Assembly (NCBI GenBank): GCA_964447605.1
Contig: CAYUTA010000049.1
Span: 1 to 20,256 of the forward strand
Length of the DNA: 20,256 bases
Direction: 5' to 3'
Origin: CAYUTA01 sp964447605
GTDB lineage: Bacteria > Bacillota > Clostridia > Christensenellales > CAG-138
How positions within the stretch are numbered: the first letter of the stretch is position 1; the number at the start of each line of letters is the position of its first letter. This document shows, in pieces, positions 1-6,827 of this stretch. Under the pieces are notes generated by a model, which searched no databases, had not been told where the DNA came from, and saw nothing but the letters and a program-made list of their open reading frames with translations. The position numbers and the translations under genes are program-made.

Positions 1-81
1 TCCGATCCATTTTGGGTTGCGCGGCGGGCGTCTTGCCGGGCATACGCCGCTTCGCAGCTTCCGAATCCGTTCCAGCACCAT
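1..81 (-). CDS. Possible 5' end of an unrecognised gene, cut by the window edge
   Basis: A reading frame runs leftward from an ATG at 81-79 to the window edge, open for all 27 codons and beginning MVLERIRKLRSG. A purine-rich GGGAGGGGG lies a few bases upstream of the ATG on the minus strand. A competing minus-strand frame starts at ATG 130-128 (MIRETRVIRQERRE...), has GGAGG five bases upstream, and is also open to the edge. Only one of the two can be the main product, and the fragment is too short to choose with confidence or assign a family. A leftward gene here would be divergent from the SLOG-like gene and would share the palindrome-containing region between them. Confidence 0.3.
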   Translation of the reverse strand, partial: MVLERIRKLRSGVCPARRPPRNPKWIG

Positions 82-149
82 GTGCCCCCTCCCTTCTTTC
101 CTGCCGGATTACCCGCGTCTCCCGGATCATGTGGTCCTCCAGCGCAAGC

Positions 150-250
150 TGTTTTCATACATAATAGGATAATACATATATGTGCTCCCCGAATGAGCAA
201 CTATAGTTGCTCAAAAATCAAATTATTTTTGAAAGGAAATTTTAATACGA
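150..250 (+). promoter_or_regulatory. AT-rich promoter region with operator-like palindromes
   Basis: This is an AT-rich island in an otherwise GC-rich window. It contains GATAAT (170-175 region) and a TATATA stretch that could serve as a -10 element, though I cannot fix a single -35/-10 pair. It also holds a perfect 20-bp palindrome and a second AT-rich inverted repeat (CAAAAAT 212-218 with ATTTTTG 225-231). It lies between the possible leftward gene and the SLOG-like gene, so it may serve both. Confidence 0.45.
194..213. repeat. Perfect 20-bp palindrome, candidate operator
   Basis: The sequence TGAGCAACTATAGTTGCTCA equals its own reverse complement over all 20 bases. It lies about 40 bp upstream of the start codon of the SLOG-like gene, downstream of the AT-rich promoter-like bases. 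Length, symmetry and position fit the binding site of a dimeric repressor, for instance of MarR type; that identification is inference. No transcription-factor gene of this kind is visible in the window. Confidence 0.5.
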
Positions 251-1130
251 ATGCTGACGTGCACAATCATAGGACACGACCGGATCTATGACCGGGAGAT
301 TCGGGCGATGCTGCAAGGCGCGATACAAAAGGCCGTGCGGCAGGACGATGAGATTCAATTTCTGCTGGTGCGGCGGGTGAGCGCGCTTTTCGCGCCCTGC
401 CTGCTGGCAATTCTGGATGCAAAGCAACGGTATCCGCGCAAGCGGATTACGACCACGCTCATAGAAGCGCCCGGCCCGGAACCCAGCCCGGATTTCATCG
501 CCCGCGTTGCCGCACAAACGGGCGAGCAGCTGCCGCGGTGTATGGCGGACAGGCGGATCGGCGTGCCAATCGAAGTGCACGCAAATCGAAAACATCGGCA
601 GGAAATTGGAGCAACTCGCCGAGGACAGGCTCTGCGCGCAGCTGGACGCGCTCGGGCCGCCGCCGCAGATTTGCAGCATCATCGGGCTGTACAACGCGAC
701 CGGGGCCGATATGCCCGCGTTTCAGGCGGCGATCCGGTTTATCGTTCGCAGATGCGGCGTTTCGGTCTTTTTGATCGAGCAGGAAACCTGCTTTACGCCG
801 TTTATTCGTGCGTTACAAGGGCTGATTTCGGAGGATTCGCACATCAAAATTCATGTGGTCACGCGCTATCGCGAGGACGAGGCGCGAGACTGGGACGCGC
901 TTGCCGCGCAGTATGTGCCGCCGTTTCATAAGCTGGAAAACATCGACCCGCATACGGAGGTGATCCGTGCGAGCGTCCTGAGGACGGAAAGGGCCATGAT
1001 CGACCGGGCGGATATTGTGCTCTGCAAGCTGAACGACAGCACGGACTCCGCCAGCATTCGCCGTCATATTCAAAAAAGAAGGTTGAGCAAGGTGATCGGG
1101 CTCGGACCCGCAGCGGATGTGTTCTTTTGA
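251..1130 (+). pseudogene. SLOG/Rossmann-like protein with two similar halves, interrupted by a frameshift
   Basis: The gene starts at ATG 251 (MLTCTIIGHDRIYDREI...) in frame 2. That frame stays protein-like to about codon 117 (...GVPIEVHANRKHRQ), then turns into arginine/alanine-rich noise ending at 931. Frame 3 becomes protein-like from base 603 (KLEQLAEDRLCAQLDAL...) and ends at 1130. Skipping one base at 601-602 joins them as ...KHRQ-KLEQLAED..., giving about 292 residues.

The N-terminal part has a strand-turn motif (CTIIGHD), a helix, then K-x-x-YP and a strand, like SLOG/DUF1273-type nucleotide-binding folds. The C-terminal part repeats this plan (ICSIIGLYNATG..., then RADIVLCKL and KVIGLG). 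The broken frame means either a pseudogene or a one-base sequencing error. Purine-rich AAAGGAAA lies 12-17 bases before the start. Function is unknown and the fold call is moderate. Confidence 0.55.
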
Positions 1131-1423
1131 ATGCCGCGCGCGGTAAGCGCATGGGCAAGAGCGGTATCCACACCCCTCGCGCGAGCGGCGGCCGCGATAT
1201 GCGGCGGAGGGAAGCGGAAGCGCCTCTGCATCTTGAAATTATAGATTAAATGGGCCGTCCTGTCGGGCTGATATTGGATAGAACAAGGAACCCGGCGGCG
1301 CCAAGCGGGCGGTAAAAGCCGGTTTGCTTCCGGTTTGCGCCCAGGCGCTTTCATTTGGGGAGTTTTGATGTGCGCCGGGCCGACGGCGCAATTTATCTGG
1401 CGCAAACGGCAAGATGATGCTAA

Positions 1424-1453
1424 AATAATAAAAACGCCGCCCGATCGGCGGCA
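1424..1453 (-). terminator. Intrinsic-terminator-like hairpin on the minus strand
   Basis: Read on the minus strand, GCCGCC-GATCG-GGCGGC forms a 6-bp GC stem with a 5-base loop. It is followed by GTTTTTATTATTTT, a textbook U-rich tail. On the plus strand there is no T tract after the hairpin. No minus-strand gene lies immediately to the right, so the terminator is an orphan: it may block antisense transcription, end a small minus-strand RNA, or be fortuitous. Confidence 0.4.
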
Positions 1454-1531
1454 AAAGGGCGCGCCTCAATATAGGAGGGCCCCCATAATCCTGTCATTTG
1501 CAGCGACATGCGCGGTGCAAACGACACCCTG

Positions 1532-1560
1532 CCGGGGGATTGACGCTGCAATCCCCCCGG
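1532..1560 (+). other. Long GC-rich stem-loop in the rluB leader
   Basis: CCGGGGGATTG and CAATCCCCCCGG pair over 11 bp, with one extra C, around a 6-base loop. There is no following T run, so it is not an intrinsic terminator. It sits about 65 bp before the rluB start and could be an RNA control or processing element. I do not recognise it as a known family. Confidence 0.4.
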
Positions 1561-1625
1561 AGAAATCCCGCGGCAGCGATTACACGCAAAAAAACTTGGT
1601 TTTTTGCGGAATGGAGGGAAATGCC

Positions 1626-2351
1626 ATGCGGCTGCAAAAATATCTGGCGGATGCGGGCGTCGGCTCGCGGCGTGCATGCGAGGAGATGATCGCGGCCGGG
1701 CGCGTAACGGTGAACGGGCAGACCGCTTCCATCGGCAGTTCGGTTTGCCCGGGGACGGACGACGTGGCCCTTGACGGCGGGCGCGTTTCCGGCGCGCAGC
1801 GGCAGGTGGCGGTTCTGCTGTATAAGCCGCGCGGCGTGGTTTCCACGCTGAGCGACCCGCAGGGGCGCAAAACCGTGCGGGAGTATGTGCAGGATATCCC
1901 GGAGCGGCTGTATCATGTCGGCAGGCTGGACATCAATTCCGAAGGGCTGCTGATTATGACCAACGACGGGGCGTTGGCTTACCGGATGACGCACCCGAAA
2001 TTCATGGTGGAAAAAACGTATTACGCCGTGGTGGACGGCAGGCTGACGGCAAGCCAGATTGCGCGGCTAACCAACGGCGTACAGCTCGAGGACGGCATGA
2101 CCGCGCCCGCAAGGGTGGAGCGCGTGCGCGCGACGCAGCATGGCGACACCTCGTTTTGCATCGCGATTCACGAGGGCAGAAACCGTCAGGTGCGCAGGAT
2201 GGCCGAGGCGGTGGGGCACCGGGTGCTGCGGCTTAAACGGGAACGGTTCGGCCCGCTGTCGCTTGCGGACATGAAGCCGGGCGAGTGCAGGCGGCTGACG
2301 GACGCGGAGGTTGCCGCGCTCAAAAAGGCGCTTGGATGCGAAATGGATTAA
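1626..2351 (+). CDS. rluB: RsuA/RluB-family rRNA pseudouridine synthase
   Basis: Predicted to convert a specific uridine in ribosomal RNA (23S for RluB, 16S for RsuA) to pseudouridine. The 241-residue protein begins with an S4 RNA-binding domain (MRLQKYLADAGVGSRRACEE..., residues 1-60). A catalytic domain follows with the family motif GRLDINSEGLLIMTNDG, whose Asp is the nucleophile, then the conserved EGRNRQVRRM segment. The length suits the family.

The start at 1626 is chosen because GGAGGG at 1613-1618 lies 7 bases upstream and the S4 domain begins there. The frame is open much further upstream, but that part is not conserved-looking. An alternative ATG at 1611 overlaps the ribosome site. 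Choosing RluB over RsuA or RluE is a best guess from the motif. Confidence 0.9.
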   Translation: MRLQKYLADAGVGSRRACEEMIAAGRVTVNGQTASIGSSVCPGTDDVALDGGRVSGAQRQVAVLLYKPRGVVSTLSDPQGRKTVREYVQDIPERLYHVGRLDINSEGLLIMTNDGALAYRMTHPKFMVEKTYYAVVDGRLTASQIARLTNGVQLEDGMTAPARVERVRATQHGDTSFCIAIHEGRNRQVRRMAEAVGHRVLRLKRERFGPLSLADMKPGECRRLTDAEVAALKKALGCEMD

Positions 2352-2438
2352 GGCGGCATATAGATGGGTTCTGCCCCGTCAACCCGCGCACGGCGTAAAC
2401 GCAGGAAGAGCCGGACGATCCGTCAAAAACAGCGCCTT

Positions 2439-2467
2439 TTGCCGGCCTGATCGGCCTGATATATATT
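2439..2467 (+). promoter_or_regulatory. Predicted sigma-A promoter of the decarboxylase genes
   Basis: TTGCCG (2439-2444) and TATATT (2462-2467) are separated by 17 bp, about 115 bp upstream of the gamma subunit. The spacer carries an imperfect GGCCTGATCGGCC symmetry that could be an operator. The match is good but not perfect. Confidence 0.45.
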
Positions 2468-2523
2468 ATTTATGGGAGCAGGATTCAAAGGAACTGTGTC
2501 GAATATAGAGAATAAGGGGTAGG

Positions 2524-2574
2524 ATGGAAACTATGGAAAAATCCGCCTCAAAAAATGCTATACTACGGAGGTAA
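2524..2574 (+). CDS. Possible 16-residue leader peptide before the decarboxylase gamma gene
   Basis: ATG 2524 opens a 16-codon frame (METMEKSASKNAILRR) preceded by AAGGGG at about 2514-2519. Its stop codon overlaps the end of the GGAGG ribosome site of the next gene. Such an arrangement can couple translation of the downstream gene. It is short and could be chance. Confidence 0.2.
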   Translation: METMEKSASKNAILRR

Positions 2575-2580
2575 AACGGT

Positions 2581-2853
2581 ATGCCCGTATGGCTCAATAC
2601 CACACTGCTGGGGCTTGGAACGGTCTTTTTTGGACTGATCTGCCTCATTTTTATTACAAAGCTGATGGGGGTGCTCGTTCAGGCCTCTGCAAAGGGACCG
2701 GCGCAGGAGCCCGCAAAAGCGACCGTACCGGCGGCAGTGCAGGAAATCCCCGACCGGCCGGCATTTGTCGCGGCGATTTCGGCGGCAATCGCCACCAGCA
2801 TCGGCACGGACGTTTCCGGTCTGCGGATTCATTCCATTCAAAAAATCAATTAA
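2581..2853 (+). CDS. oadG: Sodium pump decarboxylase, gamma subunit (OadG-like)
   Basis: A 90-residue small membrane protein. One hydrophobic segment at residues 6-28 (TTLLGLGTVFFGLICLIFITKL) is followed by an Ala/Pro-rich linker and a short amphipathic tail. This is the usual plan of gamma subunits, which anchor the carboxyltransferase and carrier to the membrane beta subunit. Sequence conservation in this family is weak, so the call rests on size, topology and position directly ahead of the biotin carrier and beta subunit. GGAGG at 2566-2571 supports the start. Confidence 0.8.
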   Translation: MPVWLNTTLLGLGTVFFGLICLIFITKLMGVLVQASAKGPAQEPAKATVPAAVQEIPDRPAFVAAISAAIATSIGTDVSGLRIHSIQKIN

Positions 2854-2887
2854 ATATTGGAAACAAAGGAGATCAGTGGAGGGTAAT

Positions 2888-3247
2888 ATGAGAAATTTCT
2901 TAGTCAATGTCAACGGAACGCAGTATCAGGTGGCGGTTGAGGAGATCGATGCATCCAAGGCACAGGCAGCTCCGGCAGCGCCCGCTCCGGCAGCGCCCGC
3001 TCCGGCTCCCGCGGCTCCCGCGGCCCCCGCAGGCGGCACGGCCGTGAATTCCCCGATGCCCGGCAACATTCTGTCCGTATCCGTTAAGGACGGCGATGTG
3101 GTTAAGTCCGGCCAGATACTGATGGTTCTGGAAGCGATGAAAATGGAAAATGAAATCCTTGCTCCGGTTGGCGGGACCGTGCGCAATGTTTCCGTACAGA
3201 AGGGGTCGACCGTAGAGACGGGCAGCTTGCTGTGCTCCATTTCTTGA
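2888..3247 (+). CDS. Biotin carboxyl carrier protein of the sodium-pumping decarboxylase
   Basis: This 119-residue protein carries the CO2 as carboxybiotin from the carboxyltransferase to the membrane decarboxylase. The N-terminus (MRNFLVNVNGTQYQVAVEEI) is followed by a flexible Ala-Pro linker at residues 25-50. The biotinyl domain is at 52-119 with the hallmark EAMKME; Lys85 is the predicted biotinylation site. In some bacteria this domain is fused to the alpha subunit; here it is separate.

The chosen ATG at 2888 has GGAGGG five bases upstream; the open frame extends further 5', into the gamma gene, but without a better start. It lies 34 bp after oadG and 14 bp before the beta subunit. Confidence 0.92.
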   Translation: MRNFLVNVNGTQYQVAVEEIDASKAQAAPAAPAPAAPAPAPAAPAAPAGGTAVNSPMPGNILSVSVKDGDVVKSGQILMVLEAMKMENEILAPVGGTVRNVSVQKGSTVETGSLLCSIS

Positions 3248-3261
3248 GGAGGGCATAGGAC

Positions 3262-4458
3262 ATGCTGGAATTCTTAAAGTCTACGGGATTTTATCAGATT
3301 GTGGATAGCCCGCTGAATCTGATCATGATCCTGATTGCGTGCGTGCTGATGTACCTCGCAATCGTCAAGAAATTTGAACCGTTGCTGCTGCTGACGATCT
3401 CGTTTGGCATGCTGCTGACCAATCTGCCGGGAGCCGGGCTGTACCACGAGGAGATTTTTGCCGGCGGCCATGTCAACTGGGCGGTTCTGGGCGATCCCAA
3501 GCAGTCCGGCCTGCTGGACTATCTTTACCTCGGCGTGAAGCTGGGCATCTACCCGTGCCTGATCTTCATGGGCGTCGGCGCGATGACGGACTTCGGCCCG
3601 TTGATTGCCAACCCCAAGAGCCTCATCTATGGCGCGGCGGCGCAGCTGGGCATCTTTGTGGCGTTTATTCTTGCGCTGACGCTGGGTGAATCCGAATGGG
3701 CAAAGAGCGCGCTTGGCATTTCGTTCGGCGTGAATCAGGCGGCGTCCATCGGCATTATCGGCGGGGCGGACGGGCCTACGGCCATTCTGGTGACCAGCAA
3801 GCTGGCGCCGGAAATCCTTGGCCCGGTTGCGGTTGCGGCGTACTCTTACATGGCGCTTGTGCCGGTGATTCAGCCGCCGATTATGAAGGCGCTGACGACG
3901 CCGAAGGAGCGCAAGATCAAGATGGATCAACTCCGCGCTGTGAGCAAGACCGAGAGGATTCTTTTCCCGATTGTCGTTACCGTATTCGTTGCGCTCCTGC
4001 TCCCATCCGCCACGCCGCTGATCGGTTCGCTGATGCTGGGCAACCTTTTCCGTGAGTGCGGCGTCACCGAGCGGTTGAGCAAGACCGTGCAAAACGAACT
4101 GATCAACATCGTCACCATCTTCCTTGGCGTTTCGGTTGGCGCGACGGCGACGGCCGCCACGTTTTTGCGCTGGGACACCATCGCCATCATCGTGCTGGGC
4201 ATACTGGCGTTTGGCTTTGGTACCGCGGGCGGTGTGCTGCTGGTGAAGTTCAGCAATCTGTTCACCAAGAAGAAGACCAACCCGCTGATCGGCTCCGCCG
4301 GCGTTTCCGCGGTCCCGATGGCCGCGCGCGTTTCGCAGATGGTCGGCCAGAAGGAGGACCCGAGCAACTTCCTGCTCATGCATGCGATGGGTCCCAATGT
4401 GGCCGGCGTAATCGGCTCGGCCATTGCGGCGGGCGTGTTCCTCTCGCTGTTCAGCTGA
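3262..4458 (+). CDS. oadB: Sodium-translocating decarboxylase, beta subunit (OadB)
   Basis: An integral membrane protein of 398 residues, the usual family length. It decarboxylates carboxybiotin and pumps Na+ out of the cell. Many hydrophobic segments are visible. The conserved GIIGGADGPTAI region carries Asp170, matching the family's essential Na+/proton-linked aspartate. A second conserved stretch, NELINIVTIFLGVSVGATA, corresponds to the later channel-lining region. The start has GAGGAGGG close upstream. The same family serves oxaloacetate, methylmalonyl-CoA and glutaconyl-CoA decarboxylases; the alpha subunit downstream points to oxaloacetate. Confidence 0.95.
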   Translation: MLEFLKSTGFYQIVDSPLNLIMILIACVLMYLAIVKKFEPLLLLTISFGMLLTNLPGAGLYHEEIFAGGHVNWAVLGDPKQSGLLDYLYLGVKLGIYPCLIFMGVGAMTDFGPLIANPKSLIYGAAAQLGIFVAFILALTLGESEWAKSALGISFGVNQAASIGIIGGADGPTAILVTSKLAPEILGPVAVAAYSYMALVPVIQPPIMKALTTPKERKIKMDQLRAVSKTERILFPIVVTVFVALLLPSATPLIGSLMLGNLFRECGVTERLSKTVQNELINIVTIFLGVSVGATATAATFLRWDTIAIIVLGILAFGFGTAGGVLLVKFSNLFTKKKTNPLIGSAGVSAVPMAARVSQMVGQKEDPSNFLLMHAMGPNVAGVIGSAIAAGVFLSLFS

Positions 4459-4749
4459 TAAAATGCCGCCGAAGCTAAAAAGCGCTTTGGCGGAAAACCG
4501 TGTTTGCCTGCGCCCCATTTGGGGCGCGGGCGATAAAACGTACCGGGCAACGGCCGTCTAAACCGATCCGAAGCCGGAGCCAATGGGTTATGGCGGGCCG
4601 CGCCCGGCAATCGCCGGAGATGGATTGAGAAGCCGGCGGTTCCGCGATCCGTTAAGGAAAATCAAGGATTCTTATGGCTGAATCCGAATCCAATATCCGG
4701 TATTATTTTATCCTATGAACCGGCGCTTTAAATTAAGGAGATTTGTATT
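4459..4749 (+). other. 291-bp gap between beta and alpha subunits, with two stem-loops
   Basis: No gene is seen. The first hairpin pairs CCGCCGAAGC (4466-4475) with GCTTTGGCGG (4484-4493), with one G-U pair. The second pairs CCTGCGCCCC (4507-4516) with GGGGCGCGGG (4521-4530) around the loop ATTT. Neither has a plus-strand T tract, so they are not clear intrinsic terminators. They may protect the 3' end of the upstream mRNA and set different levels of alpha against the membrane subunits. No convincing promoter was found, although TATTAT occurs about 50 bp before the alpha gene. Confidence 0.45.
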
Positions 4750-6162
4750 ATGACAAAACTGATGATTACCGATACCATCCTCCGCGACGCCCACCAGTCG
4801 CAGGCCGCCACGCGCATGCCGCTTTCCGATATGCTGCCTGCCTGCGAAATTCTGGATTCCATCGGATATTGGTCGCTGGAGGTCTGGGGCGGCGCTACGT
4901 TTGACGCGTGCCTGCGCTTTCTCAACGAAGACCCTTGGGAGCGCCTGCGCTCGCTGAGAAAAGCGCTGCCGAACACGAAGCTGCAGATGCTCTTCCGCGG
5001 ACAGAATATTCTTGGATACAAGCATTATGCCGACGACGTCGTCGAACAGTTCTGCAAAAAGGCGATTGAAAACGGGATCGACGTGATCCGCATTTTCGAC
5101 GCGCTCAACGATCCGCGCAATCTGGAGGCCGCCATCCAATACACCAATAAGTACGGCGGCTGGTGCGAGCCGGCCATCAGCTACACCATCAGCCCCGTGC
5201 ATAACGAGGACTACTTTGTCAAGCTGGCCAAGGAGCTCGTGCAGATGGGCGCAAACAGCATCTGCATCAAGGACATGGCCAACCTCCTGCTGCCGTATGC
5301 GGCCTATTCGCTTGTCAAGCGGCTCAAGAGCGAGATCGACGTACCCATTCACCTGCACACGCACAACACCACCGGCACGGGCGATATGACATATCTCATG
5401 GCGGCGCAGGCGGGCGTGGACATTGTTGACTGCGCGCTGTCTCCCTTTGGCAACGGCACCTCGCAGCCGGCGACCGAACCATTGGTCGCCACGCTCAAGG
5501 ACACGGAGCGCGACACGGGCCTCGACCTCAACAAGCTTTCCGAAGCGGCCAAGATCTTCCGCCCCGTTGCGGAGCGCATGATGAAGGAGGGGACCATCTC
5601 GGTCAAGTCCCTGCGCGTGGATACCAATACTTTGCTCTACCAGGTGCCGGGCGGCATGCTGTCCAACCTGATTTCCCAGCTCAAGGAAGCCAAGGCGGAA
5701 GATAAATACTACGATGTGCTCGCGGAGATTCCGCGTGTGCGCGAGGACTTTGGATATCCGCCGCTGGTCACGCCCACCAGCCAGATCGTTGGTTCGCAGG
5801 CGGTGCTCAACGTACTTTCCGGGGAACGCTACAAGATGTTCACCAAGGAGAGCAAGGCGCTGCTGCACGGCGAATACGGCCGCCTGCCGGGCAAGGTGAA
5901 TGAAGAGGTGCGCAAGAAGGCCATTGGCGACGAAGCGGTGATTACCTGCCGCCCAGCCGACCTGCTCAAGCCGGAACTTGAAAAATACCGCGAGGAGATT
6001 AAGGATCATATTCGCCAGGAGGAGGATGTGCTCAGCTATGCGCTGTTCCCGCAGGTGGCGATGAAATTCTTTGCTGCGCGCGAAGAGGCGGAACAAAAAA
6101 AGGCGTTCGGCGCAGATGAAAGCGCCGTGCGTACGCTGTATGTGGAGGACGTCGGCGTCTGA
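4750..6162 (+). CDS. oadA: Oxaloacetate decarboxylase alpha subunit (carboxyltransferase; PycB-like)
   Basis: The cytoplasmic carboxyltransferase moves CO2 from oxaloacetate to biotin, giving pyruvate. The 470-residue protein has an HMGL-like TIM barrel starting with ITDTILRDAHQS (residues 6-17), which carries the metal-binding Asp region. ICIKDMA includes Lys174, the position of the usual modified catalytic lysine, and HLHTHNTTGTG (201-211) holds the HxH metal ligands. A conserved PYC/OADA domain fills the C-terminal half.

There is no C-terminal biotin domain, consistent with the separate carrier upstream. The same fold occurs in pyruvate carboxylase subunit B; the adjacent OadB- and OadG-type genes favour the sodium pump. 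TAAGGAG lies upstream of the ATG. The stop overlaps the start of pgsA by one base. Confidence 0.93.
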   Translation: MTKLMITDTILRDAHQSQAATRMPLSDMLPACEILDSIGYWSLEVWGGATFDACLRFLNEDPWERLRSLRKALPNTKLQMLFRGQNILGYKHYADDVVEQFCKKAIENGIDVIRIFDALNDPRNLEAAIQYTNKYGGWCEPAISYTISPVHNEDYFVKLAKELVQMGANSICIKDMANLLLPYAAYSLVKRLKSEIDVPIHLHTHNTTGTGDMTYLMAAQAGVDIVDCALSPFGNGTSQPATEPLVATLKDTERDTGLDLNKLSEAAKIFRPVAERMMKEGTISVKSLRVDTNTLLYQVPGGMLSNLISQLKEAKAEDKYYDVLAEIPRVREDFGYPPLVTPTSQIVGSQAVLNVLSGERYKMFTKESKALLHGEYGRLPGKVNEEVRKKAIGDEAVITCRPADLLKPELEKYREEIKDHIRQEEDVLSYALFPQVAMKFFAAREEAEQKKAFGADESAVRTLYVEDVGV

Positions 6163-6707
6163 TGCGGCACATTCCAAACATCCTGTCGACGATTCGGCTT
6201 TTGCTGGTCGGCGTGTTTGTATGGCTATTTGTGGCAGGCATGTATTTGCCTGCACTCTGCGTGTTCATCGCAGCCTTTTTTACCGACATCCTCGATGGCT
6301 ACCTTGCCCGCCGCAACGGCTGGATTACCGATATTGGCAAGCTGCTTGACCCGCTGGCGGACAAGCTGATGACCATCGCCGCGCTGGCGTGCATTTACTT
6401 TGGCCGCCGCCATGCGGCGTATCTGGTCGTATTTTTAATCATGCTGGTCAAGGAACTGATGCTGCTCATCGGCGGGTTGTTGTTGGCTAAAAAGGATATT
6501 GTGGTGTATTCCGATTGGCCGGGGAAAATCGCTACGGGGCTGTTTGCGGCGGGCGTAACGCTTGCGTTGCTTTCGTTTACGTTGTCTAGGGTCGAGCCGT
6601 GGAGCATTGGCGTGCTCTGCGCCGCCACGGCGCTGTCTTGCTATGCGTTCGCGTTTTATGCCGCCGGACAGTGGAACAACCTGTTTCCCCAATCGGGCGG
6701 CAGGTGA
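6162..6707 (+). CDS. pgsA: CDP-diacylglycerol--glycerol-3-phosphate 3-phosphatidyltransferase
   Basis: A membrane enzyme of 181 residues that makes phosphatidylglycerol phosphate, the committed step to phosphatidylglycerol and cardiolipin. The full CDP-alcohol phosphotransferase signature DG-x2-AR-x8-G-x3-D-x3-D is present (DGYLAR...G KLL D PLA D) and several hydrophobic helices follow. The length is typical. Its ATG shares a base with the TGA of the alpha subunit, so it is translationally coupled to it; the functional link between the two is not obvious. No clear terminator follows before the rplJ promoter. Confidence 0.93.
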   Translation: MRHIPNILSTIRLLLVGVFVWLFVAGMYLPALCVFIAAFFTDILDGYLARRNGWITDIGKLLDPLADKLMTIAALACIYFGRRHAAYLVVFLIMLVKELMLLIGGLLLAKKDIVVYSDWPGKIATGLFAAGVTLALLSFTLSRVEPWSIGVLCAATALSCYAFAFYAAGQWNNLFPQSGGR

Positions 6708-6784
6708 AGGCTTTGCCAGGGTTTGCTCAGCGCGGCTTATGCGCAATCGGTCAGAACGGAACGAATTTGTCCATCAATTTGCAA

Positions 6785-6813
6785 TTGACAGGGGCGCGCG
6801 GATGTGGTATGGT
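6785..6813 (+). promoter_or_regulatory. Strong sigma-A promoter of rplJ-rplL
   Basis: A perfect -35 TTGACA (6785-6790), a 17-bp spacer and -10 TATGGT (6808-6813) place transcription start near 6820. This is just ahead of the L10 leader RNA, as expected. Confidence 0.8.
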
Positions 6814-6827
6814 AAGCAACGGCTCAG

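Larger units (their letters stand above)
1131..1625. other. 495-bp gene-free region with several hairpins ahead of rluB
   Basis: No convincing coding region is seen; the open frame running through it into rluB has no RluB-like sequence before 1626. It holds these inverted repeats: TGCGCC 1371-1376 with GGCGCA 1385-1390; GCCGCC with GGCGGC at about 1436-1452; CCGGGGGATTG 1532-1542 with CAATCCCCCCGG 1549-1560; and CGCAAAAAAAC 1585-1595 with GTTTTTTGCG 1599-1608. The last ends five bases before the rluB ribosome binding site. TAAAAT at 1421-1426 could be a -10 box but lacks a good -35. Direct copies of CCGGTTTGC occur near 1320-1338. Confidence 0.5.

Noticed and set aside
82..291. Plus-strand 69-codon frame at the left edge
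   Set aside because: Runs through the AT-rich promoter and the palindrome, with no ribosome site or recognisable sequence.
1335..1625. N-terminal extension of the pseudouridine synthase
   Set aside because: The added 97 residues do not resemble the family and cover hairpins; the ribosome site and S4 domain set the start at 1626.
2550..2575. Extended -10 promoter (TGCTATACT) just before oadG
   Set aside because: Transcription would start at or inside the oadG ribosome site, leaving almost no leader, and there is no -35 box.
3274..4518. 414-codon open frame on the minus strand opposite the beta subunit gene
   Set aside because: It is rich in Arg, His and Gln, typical of the antisense of a GC-rich membrane-protein gene. 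The plus-strand frame is a full-length OadB.
4680..4710. Promoter with TATTAT as -10 box before oadA
   Set aside because: No acceptable -35 hexamer at 16-18 bp spacing.
4708..6255. 515-codon minus-strand open frame opposite the alpha subunit
   Set aside because: Antisense shadow of oadA caused by GC-rich third positions; the opposite strand has all carboxyltransferase motifs.
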